This document shows, in pieces, positions 17,988-26,189 of a DNA stretch of 64,000 nucleotides. The stretch covers positions 248,001 to 312,000 of the forward strand of contig WALW01000019.1 in NCBI GenBank assembly GCA_015522635.1, read 5' to 3'. This stretch comes from Candidatus Tiamatella incendiivivens (GTDB lineage: Archaea; Thermoproteota; Thermoprotei_A; Sulfolobales; Acidilobaceae). Positions within the stretch are counted from its first letter, which is position 1; each line of letters begins with the position of its first letter. Below the pieces are notes generated by a model. It had not been told where the DNA came from, did no database searches, and saw only the letters and a program-made list of their open reading frames with translations. The position numbers and the translations under genes are program-made.

Positions 17988-18011
17988 ACCATAGAACCTT
18001 CATTCTATGGT
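17988..18011. promoter_or_regulatory. Perfect 9-bp inverted repeat at the promoter of the 18018 gene
   Basis: ACCATAGAA and TTCTATGGT are separated by six bases. The repeat begins at the end of a TATA-like TTTTAATA (17981-17988) and ends seven bases before the likely start codon, so it would cover the transcription start. It suits a dimeric repressor site or an RNA hairpin in the leader. Confidence 0.45.
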
Positions 18012-18017
18012 TCCGGT

Positions 18018-18581
18018 GTGTATGAAATGGCAATAGAAGTCAATGAAATATTGAAGGGAACCGGGGAGAAGTACGAGGATGTTCTTTCATCAATCTCAAC
18101 CGAGGGACTGAAAAACACGATGACGAGAAGCGTATACTCACGAGTACTTGATATTTTATCTAAAACCGCTACTGTCTACGGGAAAACAACTTGTCTTTCA
18201 AAGTCTGCGGATAAATGTGTAAAAGAAGGAGAAGATGAATATTGCTCAACAAATTGCGGCAATATAGGATTTATAGCCAAGGAACACCTATTTGCTATAT
18301 ATAAATATAGCAGTAATAGTTTTGCATTATCTATAATCGATACCGGCGTCACAGTAAAAGAGAAAGAATCCTCGCTTGAAATCGGCAAAGATTTAGTTCT
18401 AAGAATTAATCTTCCCAGCAGAGAAAAATCCGAGTTAATAGAAATTGATATGACAAATCCAGATGAAGTATATGAGAACCTTACAATAATCAAATATATC
18501 CTCAGGAATGTGGAATCAATGTTTTTGAAGATCTTGGATACCTTAAGTTACTGCGCAAAAATACGCATGATCTCTTGCTGA
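18018..18581 (+). CDS. Unknown Cys-containing protein
   Basis: A roughly 187-residue protein. An N-terminal helical part (VNEILKGTGEKYEDVLSSIS) leads to a Cys cluster, CLSKSADKC and YCSTNCGNIGF, then beta strands and two C-terminal helices containing two further Cys. The four central Cys could bind zinc or an Fe-S cluster. No family recognised. The start is GTG 18018 or ATG 18027; the TATA-like element suggests a leaderless or short-leader transcript. Confidence 0.5.
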   Translation: MYEMAIEVNEILKGTGEKYEDVLSSISTEGLKNTMTRSVYSRVLDILSKTATVYGKTTCLSKSADKCVKEGEDEYCSTNCGNIGFIAKEHLFAIYKYSSNSFALSIIDTGVTVKEKESSLEIGKDLVLRINLPSREKSELIEIDMTNPDEVYENLTIIKYILRNVESMFLKILDTLSYCAKIRMISC

Positions 18582-18667
18582 AATGCCATAGATTCTTACT
18601 TAATTCATTTCACCGCTTCAAACCCGAGTTTCCCCTAATGGTAGAGGCCTTGAAAATTTATTAAACA

Positions 18668-18679
18668 TTATATATAAAA
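18668..18679 (+). promoter_or_regulatory. TATA box of cren7
   Basis: TTATATATAAAA in an A/T-rich stretch about 50 bp upstream of the cren7 ATG, with a conventional ribosome site GGTGACGGG next to the start. This is the clearest strong archaeal promoter in the neighbourhood, as expected for an abundant chromatin protein. Confidence 0.65.
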
Positions 18680-18720
18680 TAATTCTTTATGGAAAGAAAC
18701 TTACAATAAAGGTGACGGGT

Positions 18721-18918
18721 ATGACAATAGAAGAAAAAAACTTAAGTAAACTGTCCCCAGTAAATGTATTCAACCCTTATACCGGTAAAGAAGAGAGTCT
18801 TGTACCCAAGAAAGTGTGGAAAATTAGGGAGAACCTTAAGATGGGCCAATTTCAGTGTCCACACACAGGAAGATTCTTCAAAGCAAAAGTACCTATTGAC
18901 TACCCTGAAGTCAACTAA
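18721..18918 (+). CDS. creN7: Chromatin protein Cren7
   Basis: A 65-residue SH3-like DNA-binding protein. The stretch PVNVFNPYTGKEESLVPKKV, then WKIRENLKMGQF and CPHTGRFFKAKVPIDYP, follows the Cren7 pattern: two beta strands, the LVPxKVW motif, and the C-terminal GxFxxPxTGxxFxxKxPxDYP. Cren7 bends and constrains DNA in crenarchaea. Unusual here are an acidic and longer N-terminus (MTIEEKNLSKLS) and a Cys in the DNA-binding loop. The ATG at 18721 has GGTGACGGG upstream. Confidence 0.88.
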   Translation: MTIEEKNLSKLSPVNVFNPYTGKEESLVPKKVWKIRENLKMGQFQCPHTGRFFKAKVPIDYPEVN

Positions 18919-18925
18919 AATGAAA

Positions 18926-18988
18926 GGGCTCAGCTGAAATCTCTCTGTCTTCACTAAACATCTGATTCCGGCGCAGTCGTCACAGCCC
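18926..18988 (-). ncRNA. Possible C/D box sRNA
   Basis: Minus strand, flanked by GGGC/GCCC able to form a terminal stem. Elements in order: C-like GTGACGA (one change from RTGATGA), 12-nt guide CTGCGCCGGAAT, D'-like CAGA, linker TGTTTA, C'-like GTGAAGA, 14-nt guide, D box CTGA. Spacing suits an archaeal box C/D guide RNA, but two of four boxes are variants. It lies eight bases after cren7 and opposite to it. Target unknown. Confidence 0.45.
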
Positions 18989-19037
18989 TATATTTATCAT
19001 AATAGTTGTTTACAGGCAAGAAATAATTATGCAATTA

Positions 19038-20768
19038 TTATTCAGTATGAGGCTTTGAAGACAGAAATACGTTTTCCTTAGCAATTATATCAGTAGTATA
19101 ACCTAGAAGATCCTTGTTTTCTTCCAGCAAATCCGAGGGCACAATAGCACAGTCCATATATCCTTTTCTAAATAATATCAAGAGGCCCTGAAACCTTGGA
19201 TGGTAAAGTACAGCACCATCGACCTGTTTGGCTAGAAACCCGTATCCCGACCGTATTCCAGTATATTCGCATCTACTGCTTCTCTCTATCCTTACTAAAT
19301 GCCTTGAGTATAGGCGTCTATATAATCTACTGCCAGTGTTGTTTCCAGTATCCATTACAAGATTAGTTGCAATCAAATGTTCAAGGTTTCCTATAATCTT
19401 CTCATCTATCTGATCCCTTGGAACAGGGATAACCTTGTATGGTTCAGAAGCAATATAGCCTTCTATGATACTAGAGTATTTACTTAAGTCACCTATATCC
19501 GTGAGAGAGTATATTGTTCCCACTGGATTCTTATGTAACACAGCACTTACTTTCTCCCCCTTAGTCAGAGGGGCATACGCGTCAGCCGATATTTCTATAT
19601 ACCCGTCAGCCCATGCATATGAGGCTATCATATAACTATCTCTCGCAACAGGCCACAAGTATGTGTTGTCTACTGAAATAGGAATATAGGTTCTCCTACC
19701 TCTAGTTCCAAAAATGTTAACAGGTAACTCGTAAGTATTAATAATAAAACCCGGCTTTACCATTAACCCCATTTTATACAGGTACCTTTCCACTACCTCC
19801 TCGAAAACGTTTAAGGCGCTCCTAGGGTTGCCTGGAAGCCCGAAAAACGGTTTATCTCCTAGTAAACCTATAATAGTAGGTTTACCTGGCTTTATTTTGA
19901 GGCCATGTACCAAAATTTTCCCTACTCTCTCAACTGCCTTATAGAGAACGTCTTCAGGTCCAGCCGACGTTCCTCCAGTAAATATTACTATATCAGACTT
20001 CTTCATAGCATCAGATAGGTGAGCCTCTAGTTCATTTAGATTATCGGGAATTATACCGTAATCAATTACATTCATTCCAAGTTGCCTGATACGGCTTACT
20101 AGATACGATCTATTAGAATTGTATATTTTCCCTTCTTCCAAAGGTTTTCCAGGTTCAATTAGTTCATCGCCTGTACTACCTATCGATACATACAATGGAC
20201 GCGACGTCTTCACGACGTCCAGACCGACTGAAGCTATAGATGATACAAGCTCTGGTGTTACAAGTGTTCCTTTAGAAGCGATCATGTCTCCTTTACCTAT
20301 ATCTGTGGAGGGCAGTGCAATGTTCATTCCAATACCGCTACTTTTAGATAATATCGCAGTGTCTCCTCTAAGCTCCACGTATTCTATTGGTACCACAGAA
20401 TCGGCTCCTACCGGTATCCAAGCACCAGTATCTACTTCTATACATGAACCCTCTGTGACTTTGTCTTTTGGGTTATCCCCGACATGAACTAGGCCTTTAT
20501 ATTTCAGTTCTATAGGTGTAGATTCACCGGCGTGTGCAGTGTCAGATGATTTGACCGCGCAGCCGTCGACAAGTGATCTCGGGTAGTACGGAAGATCCGC
20601 TGGGGAATACACGTTTTCAGCTAACAATCTACCTACAGCTTCTTCTATTTTCATCTCTATACTCTCACTTAATACCTCATTGAGAAACGTTTTCTTTGTC
20701 ATTTTCAGCAAAACGTTCATTACTTCAGATGGTTCGATTAATTTTTTGAATATCTTACGTCCCTTCAC
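19038..20768 (-). CDS. moeA: Molybdopterin molybdenumtransferase MoeA fused to a substrate-binding-like domain
   Basis: A 576-residue protein. Residues ~1-400 are MoeA: LPYYPRSLVDGCAVKSSDT, IEVDTGAWIPVGADSVVPIE, STGDELIEPGKPLEEGKIYN, FTGGTSAGPEDVLYKAV and GLPGNPRSALNVF. After ~residue 420 comes a periplasmic-binding-protein-like domain (DIGDLSKYSSIIEGYIASE ... YTGIRSGYGFLAKQVDGAVL ... GYMDCAIVPSDLLEE) often fused to archaeal MoeA and thought to bind oxyanion or pterin ligand. MoeA inserts Mo or W into adenylylated molybdopterin. It overlaps the upstream moeA by one base. Confidence 0.9.
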   Translation of the reverse strand: MKGRKIFKKLIEPSEVMNVLLKMTKKTFLNEVLSESIEMKIEEAVGRLLAENVYSPADLPYYPRSLVDGCAVKSSDTAHAGESTPIELKYKGLVHVGDNPKDKVTEGSCIEVDTGAWIPVGADSVVPIEYVELRGDTAILSKSSGIGMNIALPSTDIGKGDMIASKGTLVTPELVSSIASVGLDVVKTSRPLYVSIGSTGDELIEPGKPLEEGKIYNSNRSYLVSRIRQLGMNVIDYGIIPDNLNELEAHLSDAMKKSDIVIFTGGTSAGPEDVLYKAVERVGKILVHGLKIKPGKPTIIGLLGDKPFFGLPGNPRSALNVFEEVVERYLYKMGLMVKPGFIINTYELPVNIFGTRGRRTYIPISVDNTYLWPVARDSYMIASYAWADGYIEISADAYAPLTKGEKVSAVLHKNPVGTIYSLTDIGDLSKYSSIIEGYIASEPYKVIPVPRDQIDEKIIGNLEHLIATNLVMDTGNNTGSRLYRRLYSRHLVRIERSSRCEYTGIRSGYGFLAKQVDGAVLYHPRFQGLLILFRKGYMDCAIVPSDLLEENKDLLGYTTDIIAKENVFLSSKPHTE

Positions 20769-22069
20769 TATGCTTCACCCTTGTTTTCCATACAACTTAA
20801 AGAATCTGTGTCGTATATTATCACATCGACTATATCTCCTTCGTTGTATCCTGTTATGTCAGGAGGAACGATCACTATTCCCGGCCCGTCTCTTAGTGTG
20901 GAAAGGATTCCGCTACCAGTAAGTCTTAGGGGTTCAACATGTAATCTTCCATCGGAACCGCATGATAATTTAGAACGGACATAATTCAACATCCCGGGAT
21001 GAGTCACTAATTTCTTCCTCAACACTCCTTTAATGATAGGGAGTATTCTATTTGTTCTACCAATAGCCTTCGACAGTGCAGGTTCTACTATAGCTATTAG
21101 TTCCGTAAGCGACGCAACCGGCATCCCGCTTAGAGAAAGTATTAATTTGCCTGTTCCAGTTTTCGTGACACCAAGAGGTCTTCCCGGAGTTAGAGCAAAT
21201 CCGTGAAGATGCGTTAACGGATTCATTTCCTCTATGACCCTTATAGTAGTATCCTTCTTACCAACACTAGTACCCCCTATAGTTATGATCACATCAGACT
21301 TACCCGTTGCTTTTTCTAAAACACTCTTGATGGTATCCTTGTCATCTGGAACTATACCATAATCTAATAGATCAATAAAGCCTAGTCTTCGTAGAAATCC
21401 TTTTACCAGTCTTCTCGTGGAATCATATATTTTTCCAGGACTATAGCCCTGTCCAGGCTCTATTACCTCACTCCCTGTAGAAACAACAGATATCCTTGGA
21501 AGCTTCCAGATTTCAATCTTGGGAATGCCTAATGCTGAAATCATGGCGATATGGTATTCTAGTATAACATCGCCTGTTCTGACAAGAATTTCACCCGTTT
21601 TCAAGTCCTCACCTTTTAGGCTAACACCGTATCCAGAGTTGAATTCTTTAATAACTCCAATATTATTTTGACCAGCACCCATCAAATATTCTGCAGGGAT
21701 AACGACATCAGCATTCGATGGTAAAACAGCACCTGTAGCTACTTCCACACATTCTCCCCTATTCAAGATAAATCTTTCGGCCTCTCCTGCATAAACTGAC
21801 CCGATCTTTCTAAGAATTACTGGTGCCTCTGGTGAGGTACCCCCTAAATCAATGGATAATGCTGCGCATCCATCTACTACAGCTCTATTTGTAGGAGGAA
21901 TATCTTTATGAGCTCGAATTTCCTCAGCTGAATAAGAGCCTATTACATTACTATCAATATGCCTAGATTCTATAGTTAATTTATCCTTCAAATACCTATA
22001 TACCAACTCTATAGCTTTGTCTACATTATTGAGCCTCCTCATAAACCTATACGACGACAACAACTCCAC
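20768..22069 (-). CDS. moeA: Molybdopterin molybdenumtransferase MoeA (second copy)
   Basis: A 433-residue MoeA without the extra domain. Signatures include IPPTNRAVVDGCAALSIDLG, CVEVATGAVLPSNADVVIPA, VSTGSEVIEPGQGYSPGKIY, TIGGTSVGKKDTTIRVI and LSGMPVASLTELIAI. The NPR-type motif of MoeA domain III (GLPGNP) is changed to SGMPVA. Two MoeA paralogues are common in archaea that use tungsten enzymes, perhaps one for Mo and one for W. The start is ATG at 22069 or the internal ATG at 22042; TAG/ATG overlap with the downstream copy implies translational coupling. Confidence 0.9.
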   Translation of the reverse strand: MELLSSYRFMRRLNNVDKAIELVYRYLKDKLTIESRHIDSNVIGSYSAEEIRAHKDIPPTNRAVVDGCAALSIDLGGTSPEAPVILRKIGSVYAGEAERFILNRGECVEVATGAVLPSNADVVIPAEYLMGAGQNNIGVIKEFNSGYGVSLKGEDLKTGEILVRTGDVILEYHIAMISALGIPKIEIWKLPRISVVSTGSEVIEPGQGYSPGKIYDSTRRLVKGFLRRLGFIDLLDYGIVPDDKDTIKSVLEKATGKSDVIITIGGTSVGKKDTTIRVIEEMNPLTHLHGFALTPGRPLGVTKTGTGKLILSLSGMPVASLTELIAIVEPALSKAIGRTNRILPIIKGVLRKKLVTHPGMLNYVRSKLSCGSDGRLHVEPLRLTGSGILSTLRDGPGIVIVPPDITGYNEGDIVDVIIYDTDSLSCMENKGEA

Positions 22070-22087
22070 CGAAATGTAAACCAGGTG

Positions 22088-22105
22088 ATAATAAAAAAAG
22101 AAAAC
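22088..22105 (-). terminator. T-rich terminator after ssb
   Basis: Read on the minus strand, a run TTTTCTTTTTTTATT follows the ssb stop by about 65 bp and precedes moeA. Oligo-T runs are typical archaeal termination signals. No stable hairpin is evident, as expected in archaea. Confidence 0.4.
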
Positions 22106-22170
22106 AGTTTTGTATGACTAGGTTGTCTTAAAACAATAAAAACTGGTCTGAGAATAATTATGGTGTATGC

Positions 22171-22608
22171 TTAGTAGCTCCTACTACCGTATCCTCTTCT
22201 ATAGCCTCTTGACTGGCTGTATCTCCTTGAACTACCATATCTTCTTCTCTGTGACTCTCCCTTGGGCACTTCTTCAGGTATATCTTCAGTTTGAGGTACT
22301 TCTTCATCGCTTATCTCGTTAACTTCTCCTCGGAAACCAACATTTAATTGAACTTCTCCTCGGAAACTGGTGGTCCACCCACCTTTGATTTCGACGGCTT
22401 GACCTTCTTTGATAGTATCTGCATGCTCCCCCCACAGGGTTAGCTTGACTCTTCCAGTATCGTCTCCTACGATTGCTTCACTTATTGTTCTTTCTCCTTT
22501 TCGGGTCTGAACTGTTTTAGGTTCGAATGTTTCGATAACGCGTGCTTTTACAGACACGTTATCCATATCAGGTTTGAGTTCGGATATTTTCTTATTCTCT
22601 CCTTCCAA
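22171..22608 (-). CDS. ssb: Single-stranded DNA-binding protein, crenarchaeal type
   Basis: A 145-residue protein with one OB fold (ISELKPDMDNVSVKARVIE, GERTISEAIVGDDTGRVKLT, GQAVEIKGGWTTSFRGEVQL) followed by an acidic linker and a basic Arg/Gly/Tyr/Ser tail (RRRYGSSRRYSQSRGYRRGY). This is the architecture of Sulfolobus SSB, which protects and melts DNA and recruits partners through its tail. The start is TTG at 22608. A TATA-like element (plus strand TATATAAAC, ~22661) lies about 50 bp upstream. Confidence 0.93.
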   Translation of the reverse strand: MEGENKKISELKPDMDNVSVKARVIETFEPKTVQTRKGERTISEAIVGDDTGRVKLTLWGEHADTIKEGQAVEIKGGWTTSFRGEVQLNVGFRGEVNEISDEEVPQTEDIPEEVPKGESQRRRYGSSRRYSQSRGYRRGYGSRSY

Positions 22609-22712
22609 GACTCATCTTCCACGCTTTTAGGTTTGTGCGGATTATCTTGTCTCATACAGAGTATATAAACATGTCCCTCAGGATGTTTCATAAGTATCAA
22701 TTCTATAAAAGA

Positions 22713-23363
22713 CTACTCATAATACGGAATTTCCACATAATCTTTTCCGAGGATAAGCAGCCCTTCTTTGGCCATTTCATACATTATATGACGTGCATGG
22801 CTTTTACTCACATTATAAAAGGACGAAACGATTCGTAAGATAGCGTCCTGGTCGATATATCCATACTCGTCTATTGTCTTACGGATCAAGTTAAGAAGTG
22901 TTCTCTTCTCGTCTTCTAGGGCTGGTTGCCCAATCGAGCATTTAGATAGTTTAACCAAGAATTTTACGTTATTCACCTCCATAACATATTGGCTAGGCTT
23001 CACTGTCTGAGTGAAAAGCACTATATCAATTCCGCTATATCCTTGAAAACCTCTAGTCCATTCCACGATAATCAGTCGAGGATTCCCAGGTATTTTTCCC
23101 TTAGACAATTGTTTTAGAATAATAATATCAGCCTCGCAGGGATCGCTAGCTTCTTCATAGTCACATCCACATTCTCTTAAGAACAAGTTTATACCCAGAT
23201 ATTTGTCATAAAACATCAACTTCCTATCATATCTCGATTTAATGTTTCTGCAAACAATGCTTGATAGGACTAAAGCTACCCGTTTACTGGGTTTCTTTAA
23301 TATGACAGTTCTATCAACTACTCCCAAGCCATCCATCCATTTATTCAGTGAGTTGATCGTCAT
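22713..23363 (-). CDS. Unknown protein with C-terminal winged-helix domain
   Basis: About 216 residues. The first ~140 residues mix alpha and beta (RVALVLSSIVCRNIKSRYDR, ADIIILKQLSKGK, RLIIVEWTRGFQGYSG). The last ~70 residues fit a winged helix (EKRTLLNLIRKTIDEYGYID, then YNVSKSHARHIMYEMAKEGL). The ATG at 23363 has GGTGG upstream and lies inside the end of the glycosyltransferase gene (23-bp overlap), so the two are probably translated together. Family not recognised; a DNA-binding regulator is a guess. Confidence 0.55.
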   Translation of the reverse strand: MTINSLNKWMDGLGVVDRTVILKKPSKRVALVLSSIVCRNIKSRYDRKLMFYDKYLGINLFLRECGCDYEEASDPCEADIIILKQLSKGKIPGNPRLIIVEWTRGFQGYSGIDIVLFTQTVKPSQYVMEVNNVKFLVKLSKCSIGQPALEDEKRTLLNLIRKTIDEYGYIDQDAILRIVSSFYNVSKSHARHIMYEMAKEGLLILGKDYVEIPYYE

Positions 23364-25629
23364 GCCGTCCACCTAACCAATAGAGAACTAATCCTATCAT
23401 TATCACATGAAATACGCATCCAATGATATTATGAAGAGCAAACGGGTCTAGCCCGTTAGATGGTGTATATTTGAATAGGATCTTTGAAATCTCATTGGTA
23501 TATGGAATAATATATACAGATGAAATCCCTGCTAGACTTGCTAGTGCAGAGTAAAATCCTAATCCTTTTTTACAGTATACATCGTATAATGCCAGCATTA
23601 TCATGAGTGGTGCTATTCTTTCCGGGCTAAACATGTTTGTCATTGAGTAAACTAGGATGGAAACAGTGGAAAATGCTAAGACAAAATGGTCTGTAGCTAT
23701 AGGCTTGCCTTTAACTTCTACTCGTATAATCGGTTTCCTATCATGTAAAAGTATCAATGATATAATTATTGATGAAAGAAGCATAACTGCCTGCTCACTA
23801 GGGCTTAATCCTCCTATCAGGTTGAATATATTCAGACTACTTCTATAGTTAAATAAATACAGGAAACTACTAAGTGTAAGGGAGCTGCCACAATATCCTA
23901 TTGCTAGGAGAATGCCTGTTAAAACCCCTAGCCCCAGTAACAAAAATTCTAGTGGGGTAGCTAAGAAAACCCCTGCTATAACTAGACCTATGAGAACCGG
24001 TAAGGAGTATGCTGACAAACCCATCATGTACATGCCTAGCAATCGGTTTCTGTACAGGTAGAGAACAGCTATTAGTATAAGCGGTGATACAAGGCTGTTA
24101 GCATTGAATGAGGATAGAATTATTCCAGTTGATAGCAGTAGTAAGCTAGGCGATAGTCTTCTCAGATTACTATGTTTCGGTTTATAGAACTGCAGTATCA
24201 CCGGGAATAATATTGTGGCGAATATAATATTGTATAACCCAGTTTTCGTAGGGTCTGATGGGTAACCTTTGTTTATAATGCAACCTATTCCAATGTAGTC
24301 GTTTAAGAAGGCTGGTTTCTGTAAGAAGAATATGCCGCCGAGGAAGGCTATAGTTGAGATGAAGAATGCTGGCACTGCATAATCCTTAGTAAACCATGGG
24401 AGTATTGAGAATTCCTCTGGAAGTTCATCAAACTTAGCATTCAAGATAACATTTCTATATGGTTGTAAATACTTTCTATATGATTTGCCGAGCTTCCCCT
24501 CCATTAACAGATATAATGCTATAAACACCTCCGAGAAAGCCATGGCAGCGAATGGTGACAACTGTATGGTATAGAAACTATATAGTGTGTGGTTTCCAGC
24601 CACGAATGTTAGAACATAGCCTAACCATATGGATAATAATGCACCTATACCATAGAGAGTTTTACCTGGCATAAACATTGGTAGTAGAATGAAAGATGAG
24701 AGTAACGCGATTATATAAACTACACTATTTACCGTCGCTAGGTACCTGAAGGGTTCGAATGACATGATGAAGTAGTTAGAGTTCAACAACCAGCCCCAGG
24801 GAGAGGAAGCCGGAGGCCCGGGTCCTCTTGATGTTGTATGCCATTCTATAGCCCCTATAACGCTTTGACTAATCCATGTCGATACACCGAAATGTATAAT
24901 TAAAGGGGCATTCAGAACTAGAAGCACTGCAACTGGAAGCACTAGTACATAGTAAAGCGTTTTCCCCGGTTTCTCCCCTTTCATCCTAAACAGCACATAG
25001 AGAAATGGTGCAAGAAAATAGCCACTGTATTTAATACTGAGAGTTAATCCTAGGGATATTCCCGCCAAACTCCTCTTTTCATATACTGCTAGTATAAATG
25101 TTAAAACTGAGAAGAAGGCGAGATAAGGGTCAAGCATAGCTAAACTTCCCATAGTATGAATTACGGGATCAAACAACAGAGTAATTGAAGCTAGAATCCC
25201 GGCTAAAACACCGATTGCGCCTCTAAAATACCGTATAACTGCAACATATACCAGTAGCGGAAGAGTAGATGTTAACACTATACTTGGAATTCGCCATGAA
25301 ACAGGTTTATCTCCCAGCAATAGCATTGCAAGCCCTATAAAGTACTTAGCAAGCGGAGGGTGTTCGAGGTTATAGTAGGCCGGCTTAATAGAGTTACTAC
25401 TCGGCCACCATTCTCTATTATGAACGTGGAAAATGTTGATTAGGAGTTTTCTCGCAACATTTACATAGTATACTTCATCACTAACATAGCATGATGCCCC
25501 CGAACAGTTCTCCGCTAGAAGCTCAGCATTATAGTAAAGTATAACTAGGAGTATAAGGCTGATTGAGAGGGATACTATTAACCCTCCTATTACCAGTTTA
25601 CTGAACCGCAAAGTTGAACGTTCTTTCAC
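23341..25629 (-). CDS. GT-C fold glycosyltransferase, PMT/ArnT-like (dolichyl-phosphate sugar dependent)
   Basis: A 762-residue protein with about 15-18 membrane segments. The first lumenal loop carries YVSDEVYYVNVARKLL, the Asp-Glu catalytic pair of PMT/ArnT enzymes, and NLEHPPLAKYFIGLAMLLLG, the second diagnostic motif (EHPPLxK). The C-terminal half adds many hydrophobic helices of unknown role, making it longer than usual ArnT-type enzymes. Expected: transfer of a sugar from a dolichol-phosphate carrier to protein or lipid on the outer face of the membrane. Acceptor unknown. It is followed by the unknown winged-helix gene with overlapping ends. Confidence 0.8.
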   Translation of the reverse strand: MKERSTLRFSKLVIGGLIVSLSISLILLVILYYNAELLAENCSGASCYVSDEVYYVNVARKLLINIFHVHNREWWPSSNSIKPAYYNLEHPPLAKYFIGLAMLLLGDKPVSWRIPSIVLTSTLPLLVYVAVIRYFRGAIGVLAGILASITLLFDPVIHTMGSLAMLDPYLAFFSVLTFILAVYEKRSLAGISLGLTLSIKYSGYFLAPFLYVLFRMKGEKPGKTLYYVLVLPVAVLLVLNAPLIIHFGVSTWISQSVIGAIEWHTTSRGPGPPASSPWGWLLNSNYFIMSFEPFRYLATVNSVVYIIALLSSFILLPMFMPGKTLYGIGALLSIWLGYVLTFVAGNHTLYSFYTIQLSPFAAMAFSEVFIALYLLMEGKLGKSYRKYLQPYRNVILNAKFDELPEEFSILPWFTKDYAVPAFFISTIAFLGGIFFLQKPAFLNDYIGIGCIINKGYPSDPTKTGLYNIIFATILFPVILQFYKPKHSNLRRLSPSLLLLSTGIILSSFNANSLVSPLILIAVLYLYRNRLLGMYMMGLSAYSLPVLIGLVIAGVFLATPLEFLLLGLGVLTGILLAIGYCGSSLTLSSFLYLFNYRSSLNIFNLIGGLSPSEQAVMLLSSIIISLILLHDRKPIIRVEVKGKPIATDHFVLAFSTVSILVYSMTNMFSPERIAPLMIMLALYDVYCKKGLGFYSALASLAGISSVYIIPYTNEISKILFKYTPSNGLDPFALHNIIGCVFHVIMIGLVLYWLGGRHDDQLTE

Positions 25630-25645
25630 TCGGAGAACACCTATA

Positions 25646-25704
25646 GCCGTCAGAGTAGCTCAGCCCAATCACTATTCAGCCGGCGCCATATACTCATCAT
25701 GCGG
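25646..25704 (-). ncRNA. Box C/D guide sRNA
   Basis: Minus strand: terminal stem GCCG/CGGC, C box ATGATGA (exact RTGATGA), 14-nt guide, D' box CTGA, 3-nt linker, C' GTGATTG, 12-nt guide GGCTGAGCTACT, D box CTGA. Both D boxes are exact and spacing is the archaeal norm. The D guide can pair over all 12 nt (10 Watson-Crick, 2 G-U) with the D arm of the tRNA-Ala genes in this window. The box-D-plus-five rule would then point to G10. An rRNA target is not excluded. It lies just upstream of the glycosyltransferase gene. Confidence 0.75.
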
Positions 25705-25790
25705 CGCGTTATAATGGATTTCCCCCTCATAAACATATATAATCTTCCCCGGGCGCTCTACTTAATGGAACCAACGTAGGGATATGATCC

Positions 25791-26108
25791 ATGGTAAAGG
25801 ATAGATATAAGAAAGGAAGCAACATCTCCACCCGTGATATCAGGCGTTTAAGCATATACCCTAACATGCCACGGCCAAGAGACAACACAACGAAAAACCG
25901 TCCTAGATCTGGCCAAACGATTAAGATAGAAATAGCAGATGTAGATGATAAAGAACGGGGTATAGGCAAGTACAGAGGGTACAATGTAATCATACTAGGC
26001 AACGCTACTGTAGGAGAAGTTATTGAAGCACGTATAAAAACCGTCAGAGGAGATACGATAATAGCGGAAGCCGTATCCTATGGAGACCGAGATCTAGAAC
26101 CTTTCTAA
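25791..26108 (+). CDS. TRAM-domain RNA-binding protein
   Basis: A 105-residue protein. After a basic N-terminal tail of ~45 residues comes a single TRAM domain: IKIEIADVDDKERGIGKYRG, VIILGNATVGEVIEARIKTV, and a closing strand DTIIAEAVSY. Stand-alone TRAM proteins in archaea bind RNA and have been linked to RNA chaperone or cold-shock-like roles. The start could instead be the ATG at 25866, which would give a more typical ~80-residue TRAM protein. Confidence 0.8.
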   Translation: MVKDRYKKGSNISTRDIRRLSIYPNMPRPRDNTTKNRPRSGQTIKIEIADVDDKERGIGKYRGYNVIILGNATVGEVIEARIKTVRGDTIIAEAVSYGDRDLEPF

Positions 26109-26189
26109 TTTATTGACTCGTTGCAACCATTAAAAACTGTTCCCAAGTTTTATATCAATAGATTCAAACTATTGTCTTAGGTGATTAGA

